64,000 nt of DNA, from the NCBI RefSeq assembly GCF_007565055.1, contig NC_044551.1:97122089-97186088 (forward strand), given 5' to 3'. Of the stretch, positions 11,605 to 23,795 are shown in pieces. Every line of letters begins with the position of its first letter. Position 1 is the first letter of the stretch. The position numbers and the translations under genes were made by a program. The DNA is from Rhinopithecus roxellana. Its lineage: Eukaryota; Chordata; Mammalia; Primates; Cercopithecidae. The notes beneath the pieces are model-generated. The model was not told where the DNA came from, searched no databases, and saw nothing but the letters and a program-made list of their open reading frames with translations.

Positions 11605-13527
11605 CTCTATAGCTACATAAACATCTAGGAATAAATTTAACCAAGGAGGTGAAAGACCTCTACAAGGAAAACTACAAAACAGTGATGAAATAAGTTGAAG
11701 AGGATGCAAACAGAAAGACATCCTATGCTCAAGTATGCTCATGGATTGGTAGAATTAATGTGATTCAAATTACCATACAATCCAAAGCAATCTACAGATT
11801 CAGTGCAATCTCTACCAAAATACCAATGCCATTCTTCACAGAAATTTGAAACAAATATTAAAATTTGTATGAAACTACAAAAGACCACAAATAGCCAAAG
11901 CAATCTTGAACAAAAAGAACAAAGCTGGAGGTATCATACTACCTGACTTGAAAATATTCTACAAAGCTGTAGTAACCAAAATAACGTAGTACTGGCATCA
12001 AAACAAACACGTAGACAAATGGGACAGAGAAACGAACCTTCAAATTAGTCCACTTATTTACAGCCAACTGATTTGGACAAAGTTTCCAAGAACATTCACT
12101 GGGGAAAGGACCGCCTTTTCAATAAGTGATGCTAGGAAAACTGGGTGTTCAAATGTGGAAGAATGAAACTAGACACCCACCTCTCCTTCTACACAAAATC
12201 CAATGCAAAATGGATTAACGACATAAATGTAAGATCCCCAAACTATAAAAATACTAGAAGAAAACCTAGGGGAAATGCTTCAGGACGTTGGTCTAGGAAA
12301 AGATTTTCTGAGTAACACCTCAAAAGTCCAGGCAACTAAAGGAAGAATGAACAAATGGGATCATATCAAAGTGAAAAGCTTCTGTGCAGCAAAAATCAAT
12401 TGACAGAGTAAAACTATAACTTACAGAATGGGAGAAAATAGTTGCCAACTATTCATCTGATACGGAATTAATATCCAGAATAGACAAAGGAACTCAAAAC
12501 ATCTCAACAGTAAAAAACCAAACAATCCAGTTATCAAATAGACGAATTATCTGAATAGATATTTCTCAAAAGAAGTCATACAATGTCCAACAAACATATG
12601 AAAAAATGCCCAACATTGCTAATCATCAGGGAAATGCAAATGAAAACCATAATGAGGTATCATTTCACCCCAGTTATGATGGCTATTATCAAAAGATAAC
12701 AAAAAATAACAAATGCTGGTGAAGATAAGGAGAAAAGGAAACTCTTACCTGCTGTTTGTGGGAACATAAACTAGTACAGCCACTATGGAGAACAGTATGG
12801 AAGTTGCTAAAAAAACTGCAAGTAAAACTATTATAACTATTATATGATCCAGCAGCCCCACTACTGGGCATTTATCCAAAGGAAGGGAAATCATATATTG
12901 AAGAGACATCTGCACTCCCATGTTTGTTGCAGCACCATTCACAGCCAAGATGTGAAATTAACTTAGTGTCAAACAATAGATGAATGGAGAAAGAAAATGT
13001 GGCATTTGTACACAGTGAAATACTATTCAGCCATAAAAAGATGAAATCCTGTCATTCATGGCGAATGAATAGAACCGGAGGACATTATGTTAAGTGAAAT
13101 AAGTCAAGAACAGAAAATTAGACACAGCAGTTCTCAATCACATGTGGAAGCTAAAAAAAAGTTGATCTCATCAAAGTAAAAAGGACTACAGAGGATACTA
13201 GAGGCTGAGAAAGGTAGAAAGAAGTGAAGAGTATAGGGAGAGATTTGTTAAAGGATACAAAAATTACAGCTAGATATGAGGAATAAATTCTAGTCTTCTA
13301 TAGCACTGTAGGATGACTATAATTATAATGTATCATACAGTTTCAAATGACTAGCAGATGGATATTGAATGTTCCCATAAAAGAAATTATAAATGTTTGA
13401 GATGATGGGTATGCTAATTAATTACCCTAATCTGATCATTATACATTATATGTATCAAAACATCATTATGTACCCCATACATATGTACAATTATTAGGTG
13501 TCAATTAAAATTTTTTTAAAAAAGAAT
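11605..13527 (+). mobile_element. L1 3' half (L1MA/L1PB age), sense, ORF2 remnant and 3' UTR
   Basis: It begins in the ORF2 reverse-transcriptase thumb region ('ggaataaatttaaccaaggaggtgaaagacc') and continues without major breaks to a 3' UTR ending 'taccccatacatatgtacaattatt...gtcaattaaaa' at about 13515, followed by an A-rich tail. Many stops and indels make it non-coding. The tail type suggests L1MA. Confidence 0.8.
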
Positions 13528-13696
13528 ATTATTCTAGTCCTCACAAAATTATTTATAATTAGATGTTATAATAGAAAACATTGATATAATTTGTCTCAAA
13601 TACATTTTAAAAAGGTTAATTAAACTTTAACTTGATCTGATTCTAACTTGGCTACCTCCTGAGTCTTGTGATCTCTTTATTTGCCTTTACTGGATT

Positions 13697-13703
<7 letters not shown>

Positions 13704-13733
<30 letters not shown>

Positions 13734-14020
13734 AGACAGAGTCTCGCTCTGTCGCCCAGGCTGGAGTGCAGTGGCCGGATCTCAGCTCACTGCAAGCTCC
13801 GCCTCCTGGGTTCACGCCATTCTCCTGCCTCAGCCTCCTGAGTAGCTGGGACTACAGGCGCCCGCCACCTCGCCCGGCTAGTTTTTTTTTATATTTATTT
13901 TTAGTAGAGACGGGGTTTCACCGTGTTAGCCAGGATGGTCTCGATCTCCTGACCTCGTGATCCGCCCGTCTTGGCCTCCCAAAGTGCTGGGATTACAGGC
14001 TTGAGCCACCGCGCCCGGCC
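13704..14020 (-). mobile_element. Young AluY-type element, antisense, 16-bp TSD
   Basis: A full-length Alu on the minus strand with few substitutions, a long uninterrupted T-run at 13698-13731 and an intact CpG-rich body. Direct repeats TACTGGATTTCTTTTT flank it at 13688-13703 and 14021-14036. Arm variants such as 'gccggatctcagctcactgc' and 'aggcttgagccaccgcgcc' match what I recall for Old World monkey AluY lineages. The open frame at 13766-13960 is an Alu antisense frame, not a gene. This is the youngest-looking Alu in the window. Confidence 0.93.
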
Positions 14021-14036
14021 TACTGGATTTCTTTTT

Positions 14037-16275
14037 CATCTTTTTGTTCACCTATCATTTGACTTATGGCTATGTGTTTCAAACAAATGTCAAAACCATT
14101 AGAGGGCCATCCAGTCATTATAATGGGTGGTATCCAGCATAGTTTCCTAAATAGACTAGAATACAAAATATTAAGATGTATAGTGTAAAGTTACTGTTTA
14201 ATGAAACTTTGGTTTCAGGTAATTATGTATATGTTTGTGCATGTATATTTTGTGTGTCTGGGTTGTGATGTTAGTGCCTGTCAAAAAGTTTGAAAATAAT
14301 AGACTTGAAGCTTATCTTTTGCACAAGGAGATTCAAATTGTAACTGAATAATTGAATCAAACTTGCAGTAAGAAAAAGGGCAATAGAATAAAACTTTTTT
14401 TGTCATAATGTCTTCAAATGTCTGATTATAAACTAGAAGGAAAATATTTAAAAATATATAAGATTAAGTAAGGCAGTTTAATTACGTATATAATTCTAGC
14501 AGATATCTGTAGCAAAGAACTGTTCACATATTCTTGAATCATGGTTCTGCTTGCATATCCATTCTGGAATCCAATTAAAGTTGGATCAGAAACAGAGAGA
14601 TTATAGTGTACCCTTGGTTTGTTTAAAATTCAAATGCTGAAATAGAACATGCCTTCATTTGCTATAATTGAAACAAATGATTTCTGAGATTGTATAATTA
14701 AACCAGTAAGGTCCAAGTCAGGAGGAAGCACACCATGTCTTATGCTCCAGGCTAAACTTCTGTTCACAAGGCCATTGTGTGCTTCTCTGTTGAGTAGAGC
14801 TTCTACTTGAGAAAAGTCCATAAATGTGCTTGAGTGTGGAAACACCTCCCCCATATGTTGGTTCTTCTCTCAGTGTCCCAGCAGGAAACAGGCAATGCAC
14901 TCAAAAGAGATGACTCAGGAGGGGTCAATGAGAAGAGTATTTGCAAGAAGCAGAGAAGGTGAAGGTAAATGGGATAATAAGGAATAACAGAGGATAAATG
15001 GGATAATAAGGGATAATAGAGCACCCCAGGTTTAGCAGGAAGGGGAAGTTTCACCTCCCCAGGTAGGAAGAGGCAAGAAGAGCAGGTTATTAGATAGGTC
15101 AAAACTTTATCCATAGGAGAGGTCCACCTGGAAGGAGAGCAGTGGTTTTAGGTAGAAGAGCACACTCTTACAAGTCACCACTTGGGAGGGAGTTGGAGAA
15201 ATAAATGCACCAATAACTCTGACTTCCTAATCTTGATTTCCTGCTAATAACTTGCCTTGGCCAAACCATCCAGAAACCTGAGGTCAAGGGGCCATATTGC
15301 TACAGTCCATAGAGGTCAACATAGAGACAAAAAGCAGGGGATAAAAGGATAAAGTGAGGTTAGGAATTGGAGAGATGAATAAAGTCCAAGTTAGAAGGAG
15401 AGTTGAGATTTCACCATACCACATGATACCATATCATATGAGAAAGGGAGATGAAGGGAAGTGAGCTATGGCCCTTGTGTTGTATTCCTGGGAGGAGGGA
15501 GCTGAAGAGATTTGTCTTCTGGAACAAAGCCATCTGTAGGTAAAAGTGTAGGGCTGTGATCCTGGGAGTGGGGTGCTGAAGCTAGTGTAAGAGCACCTAC
15601 ATCATATGCTCTGGGCTGTGGAATGTAGCCATCCTAAGAGGAACGCAAGCTATGTGTATGGTATGGGGGAACTTAAGAAAAACTTACTCAACAATGCTTT
15701 TTAGCCTGACTGACATCATTCAATTATTTTTCCATCTCAAATGTCTAAGTTTTCTCTGGACACAGAAAACTTTGCTGATACACAGAGTTATGGAACTAGA
15801 AAAGCTTTATCATTGCATGAGCAAACCGAAGAGAAAATAATGCTTTAATATCCGTGGTTTTGCAATGAAGCCAGGCAAATTTGCTAGCAAAAGTCTGACA
15901 GTATCAGAGAGGGGAATCCCCCAAACTGATTAAAAAACAGATATGATTAAATAGGAAATGATACTTATGATTGGGTTAAGGAAGATAAAGCACCAAGAGA
16001 ATAATCACTTATTTTGATGTCTGTATTTGGTTGTAAAGTATATTGATAAATAATTTGAGTGCATTCATGTCTTTGCTCTCCAACTGTCATGAGATCTTAC
16101 ATTTCTCAAACCTAGCTACTTCAACATGGGTGTTTTCAGAGTTTGATGGCCAGGGTTCTCTATCCTGAGGTGACAAATGAGGTTATCCTTAAGAGTGGCA
16201 CACAAGCAAATGAATTTTAATGATGCTGATGAATTTTACTGCTTGCATTATTCTCTTTGTGAAACTCTAATATTG
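14037..16275. other. No recognisable gene; possible old LTR-like text near 15.2-15.4 kb
   Basis: Unique-looking sequence. A short direct repeat 'aaatgggataataagg' occurs twice near 14968-15010. Text near 15255-15340 ('ttggccaaaccatccagaaacc', 'tacagtccatagaggtcaac') recalls a common ancient repeat that I cannot name. Confidence 0.35.
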
Positions 16276-16367
16276 GCATATTTATGACTTTATGACACTT
16301 TGCTTTTCCGTGAGGTTTGATGCATATTTGTAACTTTATGACACTTTGCTTTTCCGTGAGGTTTGAT
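16276..16367. repeat. 46-bp two-copy tandem duplication
   Basis: Units at 16276-16321 and 16322-16367 match at 44 of 46 positions; the two differences are adjacent in the 'tttatgac/tttgtaac' segment. A short partial third unit (GCA) follows. The duplication carries no gene. Confidence 0.9.
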
Positions 16368-16799
16368 GCAAGTCTACTCTTATCAAGAATGAATTTGTAT
16401 TCATGGGCTTTATGTCACTTTCATCTTTACTCAAAAGTGTCATAACTGGTGGACGTTGCTATTCTTGAGGTCAGAAAGACAAACTGGCAGACAGTAGAAC
16501 TGTCTGAGGACTTTCCAAATCCCAGCATTTGAGAAGTCTGTAATAACTGATTTACGTGTCTACTTTTTGTCTTACTGTATTCCCAAAAGGATTGACCTGA
16601 AATAAAACTATGAGGTGGGCCTTTTGTTCCTGGAACTCACATTCTTACTTTCCATTGCTGCTCACTAACCTTTGCATTCATTTAACACTAAGGTGACTTC
16701 ACTGTGTGTTTACTGAATATCTGCTAAGTGCAAATCACCGTGGCAAGTAGATGGGATATTAGTAGGTCAGAATTTGCTACCTTATGCTCACAAAATTGT
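16368..16799. other. No firm feature; L2/MIR-like trace near 16.7 kb
   Basis: Unique-looking DNA. 'tttactgaatatctgctaag' near 16708-16727 is a weak ancient-repeat trace. Confidence 0.3.
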
Positions 16800-17265
16800 C
16801 TTGGAAATAAAATGATCCTACTAATTCTGCACTCCAAAACTTCTGTGGCACCCCATTGTGCACAGAATATACTCTCCAAATATTGTCTTACTGTTCAAGT
16901 CCCTTTTTATGCTCCTCCTAACTTGGGTGCTTTTACTGTGGAGTTATACATTTTTCATTTGATTCTCTTTCCTCCTCATCCTCCATGTGTTGATTGCTCC
17001 ATTTTCTCCCTTTCTGATTTTAAATTTTTATCTCTTTCTATAATTTTATTATATGTAGTTACTATAACACAGCTACGATTTACAACTAACTGCTTTAATG
17101 TAGTATAAAGGTATGGGTTATTTAAGTCACACATGATTGCACTTAAGGCAATTTATTTTTACTAGTTGGTTATGTCTGTGAGCAACTTGAGGGCAGGGAT
17201 TCTGTCATTGAAGTCTTATATCCCTAGAGCCTGGCACGTAACAAATACTTTAACAAAAATGGGCT
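16800..17265 (+). mobile_element. L2 3' region
   Basis: It ends with a well-preserved L2 tail pattern: 'gtgagcaacttgagggcagg', 'attctgtcattg', 'cctagagcctggcacgtaac'. The preceding pyrimidine-rich segment fits L2. The 126-codon frame at 16728-17108 overlaps it and has no recognised domain. Confidence 0.6.
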
Positions 17266-19244
17266 TAGAGAATAAAACAAGCAAGAGATAATAGAAATGC
17301 ACACACCGTTTTCGAAAAATCAGTATGCTGTATACATGCTGTTGAGTGGTATGAGCCACATACTACTGAATATTAAAGATTCTGGGACTGAGCTCTTAAG
17401 TTGGGGACATTAAGAATAATTTCAAAGAAAGGTTAAATATCGAAGTGCTCTTTGGACTGTCAGGACTTTGATAGCTAGAGATGGGGAAAATGCTTCTTTT
17501 TTTGACTGTTTCCTACTTTCAGTTTCCTCTCACTTGCAAAATCCTAATGCAGAGAAAGCAAGGTAAACTTTATCCCCCTTTCCAGCCCTGAATAAAAGTA
17601 GTAGCTGCCAGGAGCATGGTGTTGAGAAGGATGCTGAGGCCCACTCTGAACAGGACAGAACTAAATTCATGGGTGCTGAGCCACTGACACATACTGACTC
17701 ACCATATTTATGTCACAGTATGGATTAGCTCGCTTCAAACATTGCAAGTAGCTTTCAGACTACATTGTGTAATATAGGAGGCAGGAAACTTCTTTGGGAA
17801 AGTATCTCCCCTTGTGACCCCTCCATTCTATTTCTGTCCATTTATTTTCTTATGTTAAGGTTTTCCTACTTCTAAGATGAATCCTGATGGCCAAGCTACC
17901 CTATCTTGTGATCTTAGAGACCAGGATAACAGAGTAGGGCTTCCTAGGTAAAATGATAATCCTCGGGGTGTGCGGGTGTGCTGTACACACTTTGTAGGGT
18001 TTTGTTTGAAACAGCTATGTACAATCATAGGGAATATAGACCCTTTGATTCTGGAGTCCTGTGATAGATTACAAATTAAACTCTGGTGTTTCCTTCAAAT
18101 GGGTCTGGGGAGAAGTGTGAGGCAATGTGACATCCCTACACTTTGTGCTGCCTGCGTGGGTGGAAGACTGCCTCCTCGTCCCTACCAGCATCAAGACACA
18201 TCGTGTGTCCAGACTGTCATAATATTTATCCACAACATCTGGTATGAGACAGAGAGTGAAGTCTGTGCCTTCATTCAAATTAGATTCATGACTTGGTTTA
18301 TTTGAACTAGTACAGAGGAAGAAAAAATCTTTATACAAAATAACATCTGGGAAGAGATGTACTTGCCTTTCAAAACACTAATGGTATCATAAATTCATGA
18401 GTTTCTAGAATGATGGCAGATGTCTGAATGGGAAATGCTACAAAGAAAGAAAACTGAGAAGTAAAATGGATTTAAAGCACATAGCGCTCTGGTTCCTCAG
18501 GTGTTTCCCACTAAAGCCAAAATTAACTACTGATTCTTCCTCTTTAGTAGGGCAGGAGTATAGGGAGCATACTGAGTCTGATGCCAGAGAGTCACTCATT
18601 TCTCTATGTGGTCATGGCCATCAGTGAGATGACTGAGCTTTGGGAAGTGCCAGGCTGAACAGTGAGGCAGGAAGGGGACATCGCTTATTGGAAGTAGAGT
18701 TTGCAGGGTGGTGCTGACTACAGAAGTTGGAGCATTTGTAGATGAGTTCCTCTGTGAAGATGGGTGGGGGTACACCTGTAGATATCCTCTCCTGGTCACT
18801 GAAGATTGTATCATCACCAAAATCACTAGAATCTTCCCTGTTCTTACTAAATGTTACTGTTGTTTTTTATCTCAGACTGGGAAGGGACAGGAAGGGGTCA
18901 CAGGAGGAACCAGAGTTTTAAAAAATATATCTTGAATGCCAGACGTCTTTCTTGTCCTTCTTTATTGAGCACTTTTAGGCAAATAATATTTTGCAGTGCC
19001 AAATGACACTTTTCTTTTTCATATTTCATTATACCTGACCCTCTTCCAATTCAACCAGAGACCTCTATTCCACAGGGAAGAGTTAGAATTGCTTATAGAA
19101 AAAAATTCAAAGACAGGGAGAGTTAATAGCTTTAAAATTCCCAAATAGGCACTTAAAGTCTAATGTAGGGGCAATAGTTGTGAAAGAAAAAGGTAAATCT
19201 TGCATTTGCAAGAGTTATTTGAGAGGTGTATTGAGTGTTTTGTC
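17266..19244. other. Long stretch with no recognisable gene or repeat
   Basis: Unique-looking DNA with several open frames of 75-111 codons (for example 17970-18305 on plus and 18596-18826 on minus). None has a recognisable domain, and frames on both strands overlap, as expected by chance. Confidence 0.4.
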
Positions 19245-19525
19245 TATTTTTATTTTACTTTTTAGAAAATAAAGCAGAGTTTTAAAATTGATATATAACA
19301 GTTGTACATATTTTGGGGAGTATATGTGATACCTTGATACATGAATACAATGTATAATGATCAAACTGGGGAAACTGGGATGTCAATCACCCCAAAGATG
19401 TTGGGGACATTCAAATTCTTCTCCTCTAGCAGTTTTGAAATATATGACAAATTATTGTTGACTATCGTTGCCCCACCATACTATAGAATCCTAGACCTTA
19501 TTCTTTCTGTAAAATTGCATATTTT
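19245..19525 (-). mobile_element. L1M-type 3' UTR fragment, antisense
   Basis: Antisense L1M 3'-UTR text is present: 'gtacatattttggggagtat', 'gtataatgatcaaac', 'ctctagcagttttgaaatat'. It is non-coding and abuts the next L1 on its right. Confidence 0.6.
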
Positions 19526-20228
19526 CTTTGTTTAAAAAATAATTTCAACTCTTATTTTATCTTTAGGGGGTACATGTGAAGGTTTATTATCTGGGTATAT
19601 TGTGGGGTGCTGAGATTTGGGGTACGAATGATCCCATCACTCAGGTAGTGAGCATAATACCCAATAGGTTTTCAACCTTTGACTCCATCCTCTCCTCCCA
19701 CTTCTAGTAGTCTCCAGTGCCTATATTTGCCATCTTTATGTCCATGTGTACCCAATGCCTAACTGTGTTTTCGTACCTTTTAACCAACCTCTCTTCTTTC
19801 TCCCTCCATCCTAGCCCTTCTAGCCTCTGGTAGCCACCAATTAACTCTCTATCTTCATGAGATCTCTACAGAGATGGAAAAAAAATGGTCCTAAAATTCA
19901 TAGGGAACCACAAAAGATCCTGAATAGCCAAATTCTTCCTGAGCACAAGAACAAAGCCAGAGGCATCACACTACCTAACGTCAACATATACTACAAATCC
20001 AAAGCAGCAGGGCATAAGCATGAACACAGACACACTGACCAATAGAAAAGCACTGAGAACCCAGAGGTAAATCTACACAGTTTACAGATAACTCATTTTT
20101 GACAAAGGTGCCAAGAACATACTCTAGGGAAAGAACAGCCTCTTCATTAAATGGTGCTGGGAAAACTGGATAATCACATGCAGAAGAATGGAATTAGACC
20201 CCTATCTCTCCCCATGTACAACAATTAA
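19526..20228 (-). mobile_element. L1 insertion with 5' inversion (twin-priming pattern)
   Basis: Segment 19526-19857 is an L1 3' UTR in antisense ('gggggtacatgtgaaggttt', 'ccatctttatgtccatgtgt'). Segment 19858-20228 is L1 ORF2 in sense ('aatggtcctaaaattcatag', 'gaaaactggataatcacatg'). Read on the minus strand, the 5' ORF2 piece is inverted relative to the 3' UTR piece, with no duplicated part. That is the classic twin-priming arrangement. The junction is close to 19857. Confidence 0.65.
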
Positions 20229-20640
20229 GCAGGGGTATTTAACCATTTTTATGCCATGGACTCCTTTGGTGATCTGGTAAAGTTCATGGACTACTTAGAA
20301 TAATGTTTATAAAAACGTAAAATACATTGTTTACAAAATTGCAATTTTCTTGAAATACAGTCATCAAACTCGTAAGGAATGGCAAATGTCTCATAGGATA
20401 ATATGTATGCTTCTTCCTTAATGCCTCTGATGACAAGATCTCATGGTGGATCTAATGACTTTGTTATTATTAAGTGGTGATGAGTGCACATGATATTCTG
20501 AGATGTCTACATCTGCAATGTGATATGAAAATATATGTGAATTTTCTGGTAACAAGGCCACAAATTCTAAGTACTGTGGTTGGTTGCCTGCATTCATGTT
20601 GTAGGAAATGTTAATTTTCAGTTAGAATTTAGTGAAAATA
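20229..20640. mobile_element. Probable DNA transposon relic (Charlie-like)
   Basis: Text such as 'catggactcctttggtgatctgg' and 'acttagaataatgtttataaa' resembles a common non-autonomous hAT element. The family was not confirmed and the ends are unclear. Confidence 0.35.
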
Positions 20641-20681
20641 AAGATCTACTTTTTTTCTCATTTAAGTTCACACTTAATTCT

Positions 20682-20843
20682 TCTTTTTTTTTTTGGAGAT
20701 GATGTCTTGCCCTTGTCCCTCAGGCTGGAGTGCAATGGTGTGATCTTGGTTCACTGCAACCTCTGCCTCCCAGGTTCAAGTGATTCTCCTGCCTCAGCCT
20801 CCCAAGTAGTTGGGATTACAGGCATCAGCCACCGCACCCGGCC
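20682..20843 (-). mobile_element. Short Alu with internal deletion, antisense
   Basis: The minus strand starts with the Alu head 'ggccgggtgcggtggctgat' and 'gcctgtaatccca', then jumps directly to 'actacttgggaggctgagg', which normally follows the second 'cctgtaatccca' in the left arm. About 100 bp between the two copies of that motif is lost. A T-rich tail (20682-20695) and a short direct repeat CTTAATTCT at 20673-20681 and 20851-20859 flank it. Confidence 0.8.
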
Positions 20844-20872
20844 AGAATCTCTTAATTCTATGGATTTACTGT

Positions 20873-21243
20873 ATTAGTATGTTTTCATTCTGCTATAAAG
20901 AACTGCCAGAGACTGAGTAATTTATAAAGGAAAGAAGTTTAGTTGACTCACAGTTAAGTATGGCTGAGGAGGCCTCAGGGAACTTACAATCATGGAGGAG
21001 ATGGAGGGAGAGAAAGGCACTTTCTTCACAAGGTGGCAGGAAGGAGAAGTGCCAAGCAAAAGGGGAAGAGCCCATTATAAAACGGTCAGATTTCGTGAGA
21101 ACTCACTATCAGGAGAACAGCATGGAGGAAACCACCCCGGTGATTCTACCACCTCCACCTGGTCTTTCCCTTGAAACATGGGGATTATGGGGATTACAAT
21201 TCAAGATGAGATTTGGGTGGGGACACAAAGCCTAACCATACCG
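20873..21243 (-). mobile_element. MST/THE1-type MaLR solo LTR, antisense
   Basis: The right end is the reverse complement of the THE1/MST LTR start (GTCCCCACCCAAATCTCATC at about 21205-21225). The left end carries 'gagactgagtaatttataaa' and 'actgccagag', the LTR 3' part. About 370 bp matches a solo LTR. Open frames inside are LTR-derived. Confidence 0.8.
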
Positions 21244-21560
21244 CCTGCAGACCTCAAGTTAAGAACCCTTTAACTAAAGGCAGGTTTAATGGAGCCAGAC
21301 CTACAGTTAGTTTGTATACAACAGAGACTGTCTGAAGAGACAGATGCCTCTGCCCTGAGGGAGGGGGAGCAGGGAGAGGGGAGCTGGTATCTGGAGCCTG
21401 CCTAGCCTCTGCTGAGGGGGCTCTGTCTTGGCATCCTTAAGATCTGGGTGGTACCCACCAGTGCCTACAGATGATCCCTCACCACACAACAAGGAGGGCA
21501 TGCTTTCTGAGATGCAGATCTTGGACTTCTGAAGGAGCAAAACCAGTAACAAAGGGTGTG
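21244..21560. other. No recognisable feature
   Basis: Short GC-richer interval between the MaLR LTR and the L2-like relic. A 121-codon minus frame (21307-21672) crosses it but shows no domain and runs into repeat sequence. Confidence 0.35.
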
Positions 21561-21564
21561 CCAG

Positions 21565-23060
21565 TTCGCAGAGTACATATTTATTCAGTGTTTCATGAGC
21601 AGTGATTTCTTGAGCACCTATTAGGTGCCAGGCCTGTGCTGGGTGCTGAGGATATGATGGTGGGGAGTACACTCCTGGTGCCTGCTTTCATGGAGGCCAC
21701 AGGCAAACAATTAGTCAGAGGAGTGCTAGGACAGTGCTGTTCAGGTCTTAAGGGGCACACAGGTGGGTCATCCACTCAGCACATAGAGATCAGGAAGAAA
21801 TTCCTGGAGGAAGGAGGTGGTGGAGAGCGAAGGCTGAAAATGGCTTCTCCCAGAGGAAATAAAAGCAGGAGAGGGAATGGCACATTTTGCACGCCTGAGG
21901 ATGGCTGCTGCTTCAGATGTGGAAAGGGCGAGGGGAAGAGTGAAATTTGAAAAGTGAGGGGTGAGGGTGGAGGTCGGCTCACTGGGACCCTGGCAGTCGC
22001 GTTAAGGTTCTTTTGAGAGCCTTCAGGAAGCACTGAAGTGTTTCAAGCCGTGGAGTGGTGGAGCCAGCTTTTCATTTCAGAAAGAATAGTCTGTCTGTGG
22101 AGAAGATCATGGGTTAGTATGAGGTGAGAACAGAGGCAGTGAGACCGCAGCGGGGACCTACGTGGGAAGATGCACCTGGATGATGATGGTTAGGATGGTG
22201 GTGCTGGCATTTGGGATAAGGAGAAGTGGACAAGTGCAGGAGATACTTTGGAAGTGGATTTCATCAAGTCGATAGATAATTAGTTTTAAAAAACAAGGAA
22301 GAGGATGGAGTAAAAAATGCCTTCCTGGTTTATGACCCAGCTCCTTACTGACACCACCCTACTCCATATCAATCCATAATATTATTGTTTCAGGAAAGGT
22401 GGGGAGGGAGGGAGGGGGAGAGAGAGAGAGAAAGAGAGAAAGAGAGAGAGAGAGCGAGCGAGAGAGAGAGAGAAAGAAGAGATCAAAAAAGTTTACTAAG
22501 AGGAAATTATCAGATATCTAGGAGAAAAGTAAAGATAAATAAAAGCCCAGGGAGCATGTTTCCAGAGGAGACAGTGGTCAATAATGCTAAATGCTGGTGA
22601 AACACCAAGTAAAATAAGCTTTGAGACGTAACTATTGCACTAACAACAGAGGTCATCAGAGAATATGGCATCAGCAGTTCCTTCAGCATGGTGGGTAGGG
22701 CACCAGGTTCCCATGAGTTAAGAAGGTATGATGGGTAGGAAAATAGAGCAAAATTTTAACGACATTTGGCTGATAAGGGAAATAGATAAAAGATCATAGC
22801 TGGAAAGAGATTTGTTCACTAGTAATTTTTTATTCCAAGAAACAGAAAACCTAAATCAAAGTGCATAAACACAAAAGCAATTTATTGTTCTTCATGGCTG
22901 TAATTAGGTGGTGATGTCATCTGAGAATGAAGGGGACAAAGGTGAGACTGTAAATTTGAGAAGGACATGTAAGGGGGACACTACTAAAGTTGGGAAAGAG
23001 AATCAGCCAGGGAAAAAGTCACAGTGAATAGGACGACTTAATGCAGGCAGAAAATCCAGG
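21565..23060 (-). mobile_element. Long L2-like LINE relic, antisense
   Basis: It begins at 21590-21650 with antisense L2 tail text ('tgagcacctattaggtgcc', 'gtgctgggtgctgagg'). It continues with segments that recur, in the same order, in the 27.2-30.2 kb relic ('gtggtcaataatgctaaatg', 'gatgtcatctgagaatgaag'). The GA-rich tract at 22395-22483 sits inside. Strongly diverged and non-coding. Assignment to L2 is from memory. Confidence 0.5.
22395..22483. repeat. GA-rich simple repeat
   Basis: An imperfect (GA)n/(GGGA)n tract of about 90 bp. The 71-codon frame over it is low complexity. Confidence 0.95.
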
Positions 23061-23194
23061 GTGTAAAATAGAAAGTACTGTATTTTTTTGTGTCAACCTA
23101 TTTCAGATACTAAGCATTTGCTAATTTAAAGGGCTTCTTTAATTTTAGTAAATCCAAAGTATTGCCATGCCATTCCCATTGAGTTCATCCTGTT

Positions 23195-23795
23195 TTGTAT
23201 TAATTTCCCATTTCTGCATGACATATTATTAGTTCAAGCTTAGTGGCTTAAAGCAACACCCATTTATTATCTCAGTTTTCATGGGTCTGGAGCCTGGGTA
23301 CCGGTTAATTGTGTCCTCTGCTTAGCATCTGAACTGGCTGAAATTAAGGTGCTGGCTGGAACTGCAGTGTCATGTGAAGTGCAGGCTCCTCTGTTGAGTT
23401 TGTGGGTTGTTGGCAGAATTCAGTTCCTTTGGGTTGTAGGACTGAAGTCCCTGGTTTCTAGCTGCCTGTTGAGTGTGACCACTGTCAGTTGTTAGGGGCT
23501 GTTCTTAAGTCATTGCCACGTGGCCGCTTCCAATGTGGCAGCATACTCCTTCAAAACCAGCAGGATAAGCTCCTTGAATTTTTATTTTAGGGCTCACCTG
23601 ATTAAGTCAGCCCTATTCAGGATAATCTCCCTTTTGATTAACTCAGACTCAACTGATTAGCAACCTAATCATGGAAATAAAATCCCATCATATTCAAAAG
23701 TCCTGGGAACACTCAAGGGGAGGTAATTATACAAATGTTTACATGAGGCGGTGGTAATCTTGGGGATATTTTGGGATTCTGCCTACTGCATTTTA
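23195..23795 (-). mobile_element. ERVL/MaLR-type LTR, antisense
   Basis: Antisense LTR text in order: 'tattaatttcccatttctgc', 'agtggcttaaagcaacacc', 'ggttgttggcagaattcagt', 'ggataatctcccttttgatt', 'attctgcctactgca'. It has the size and order of an ERVL/MaLR solo LTR of MLT type. Subfamily not determined. Confidence 0.65.

Noticed and set aside
20960..21950. Overlapping 90-120 codon frames in a GC-richer stretch as a possible exon cluster
   Set aside because: They lie in an MST/THE1 LTR and an L2-like relic and occur on both strands.
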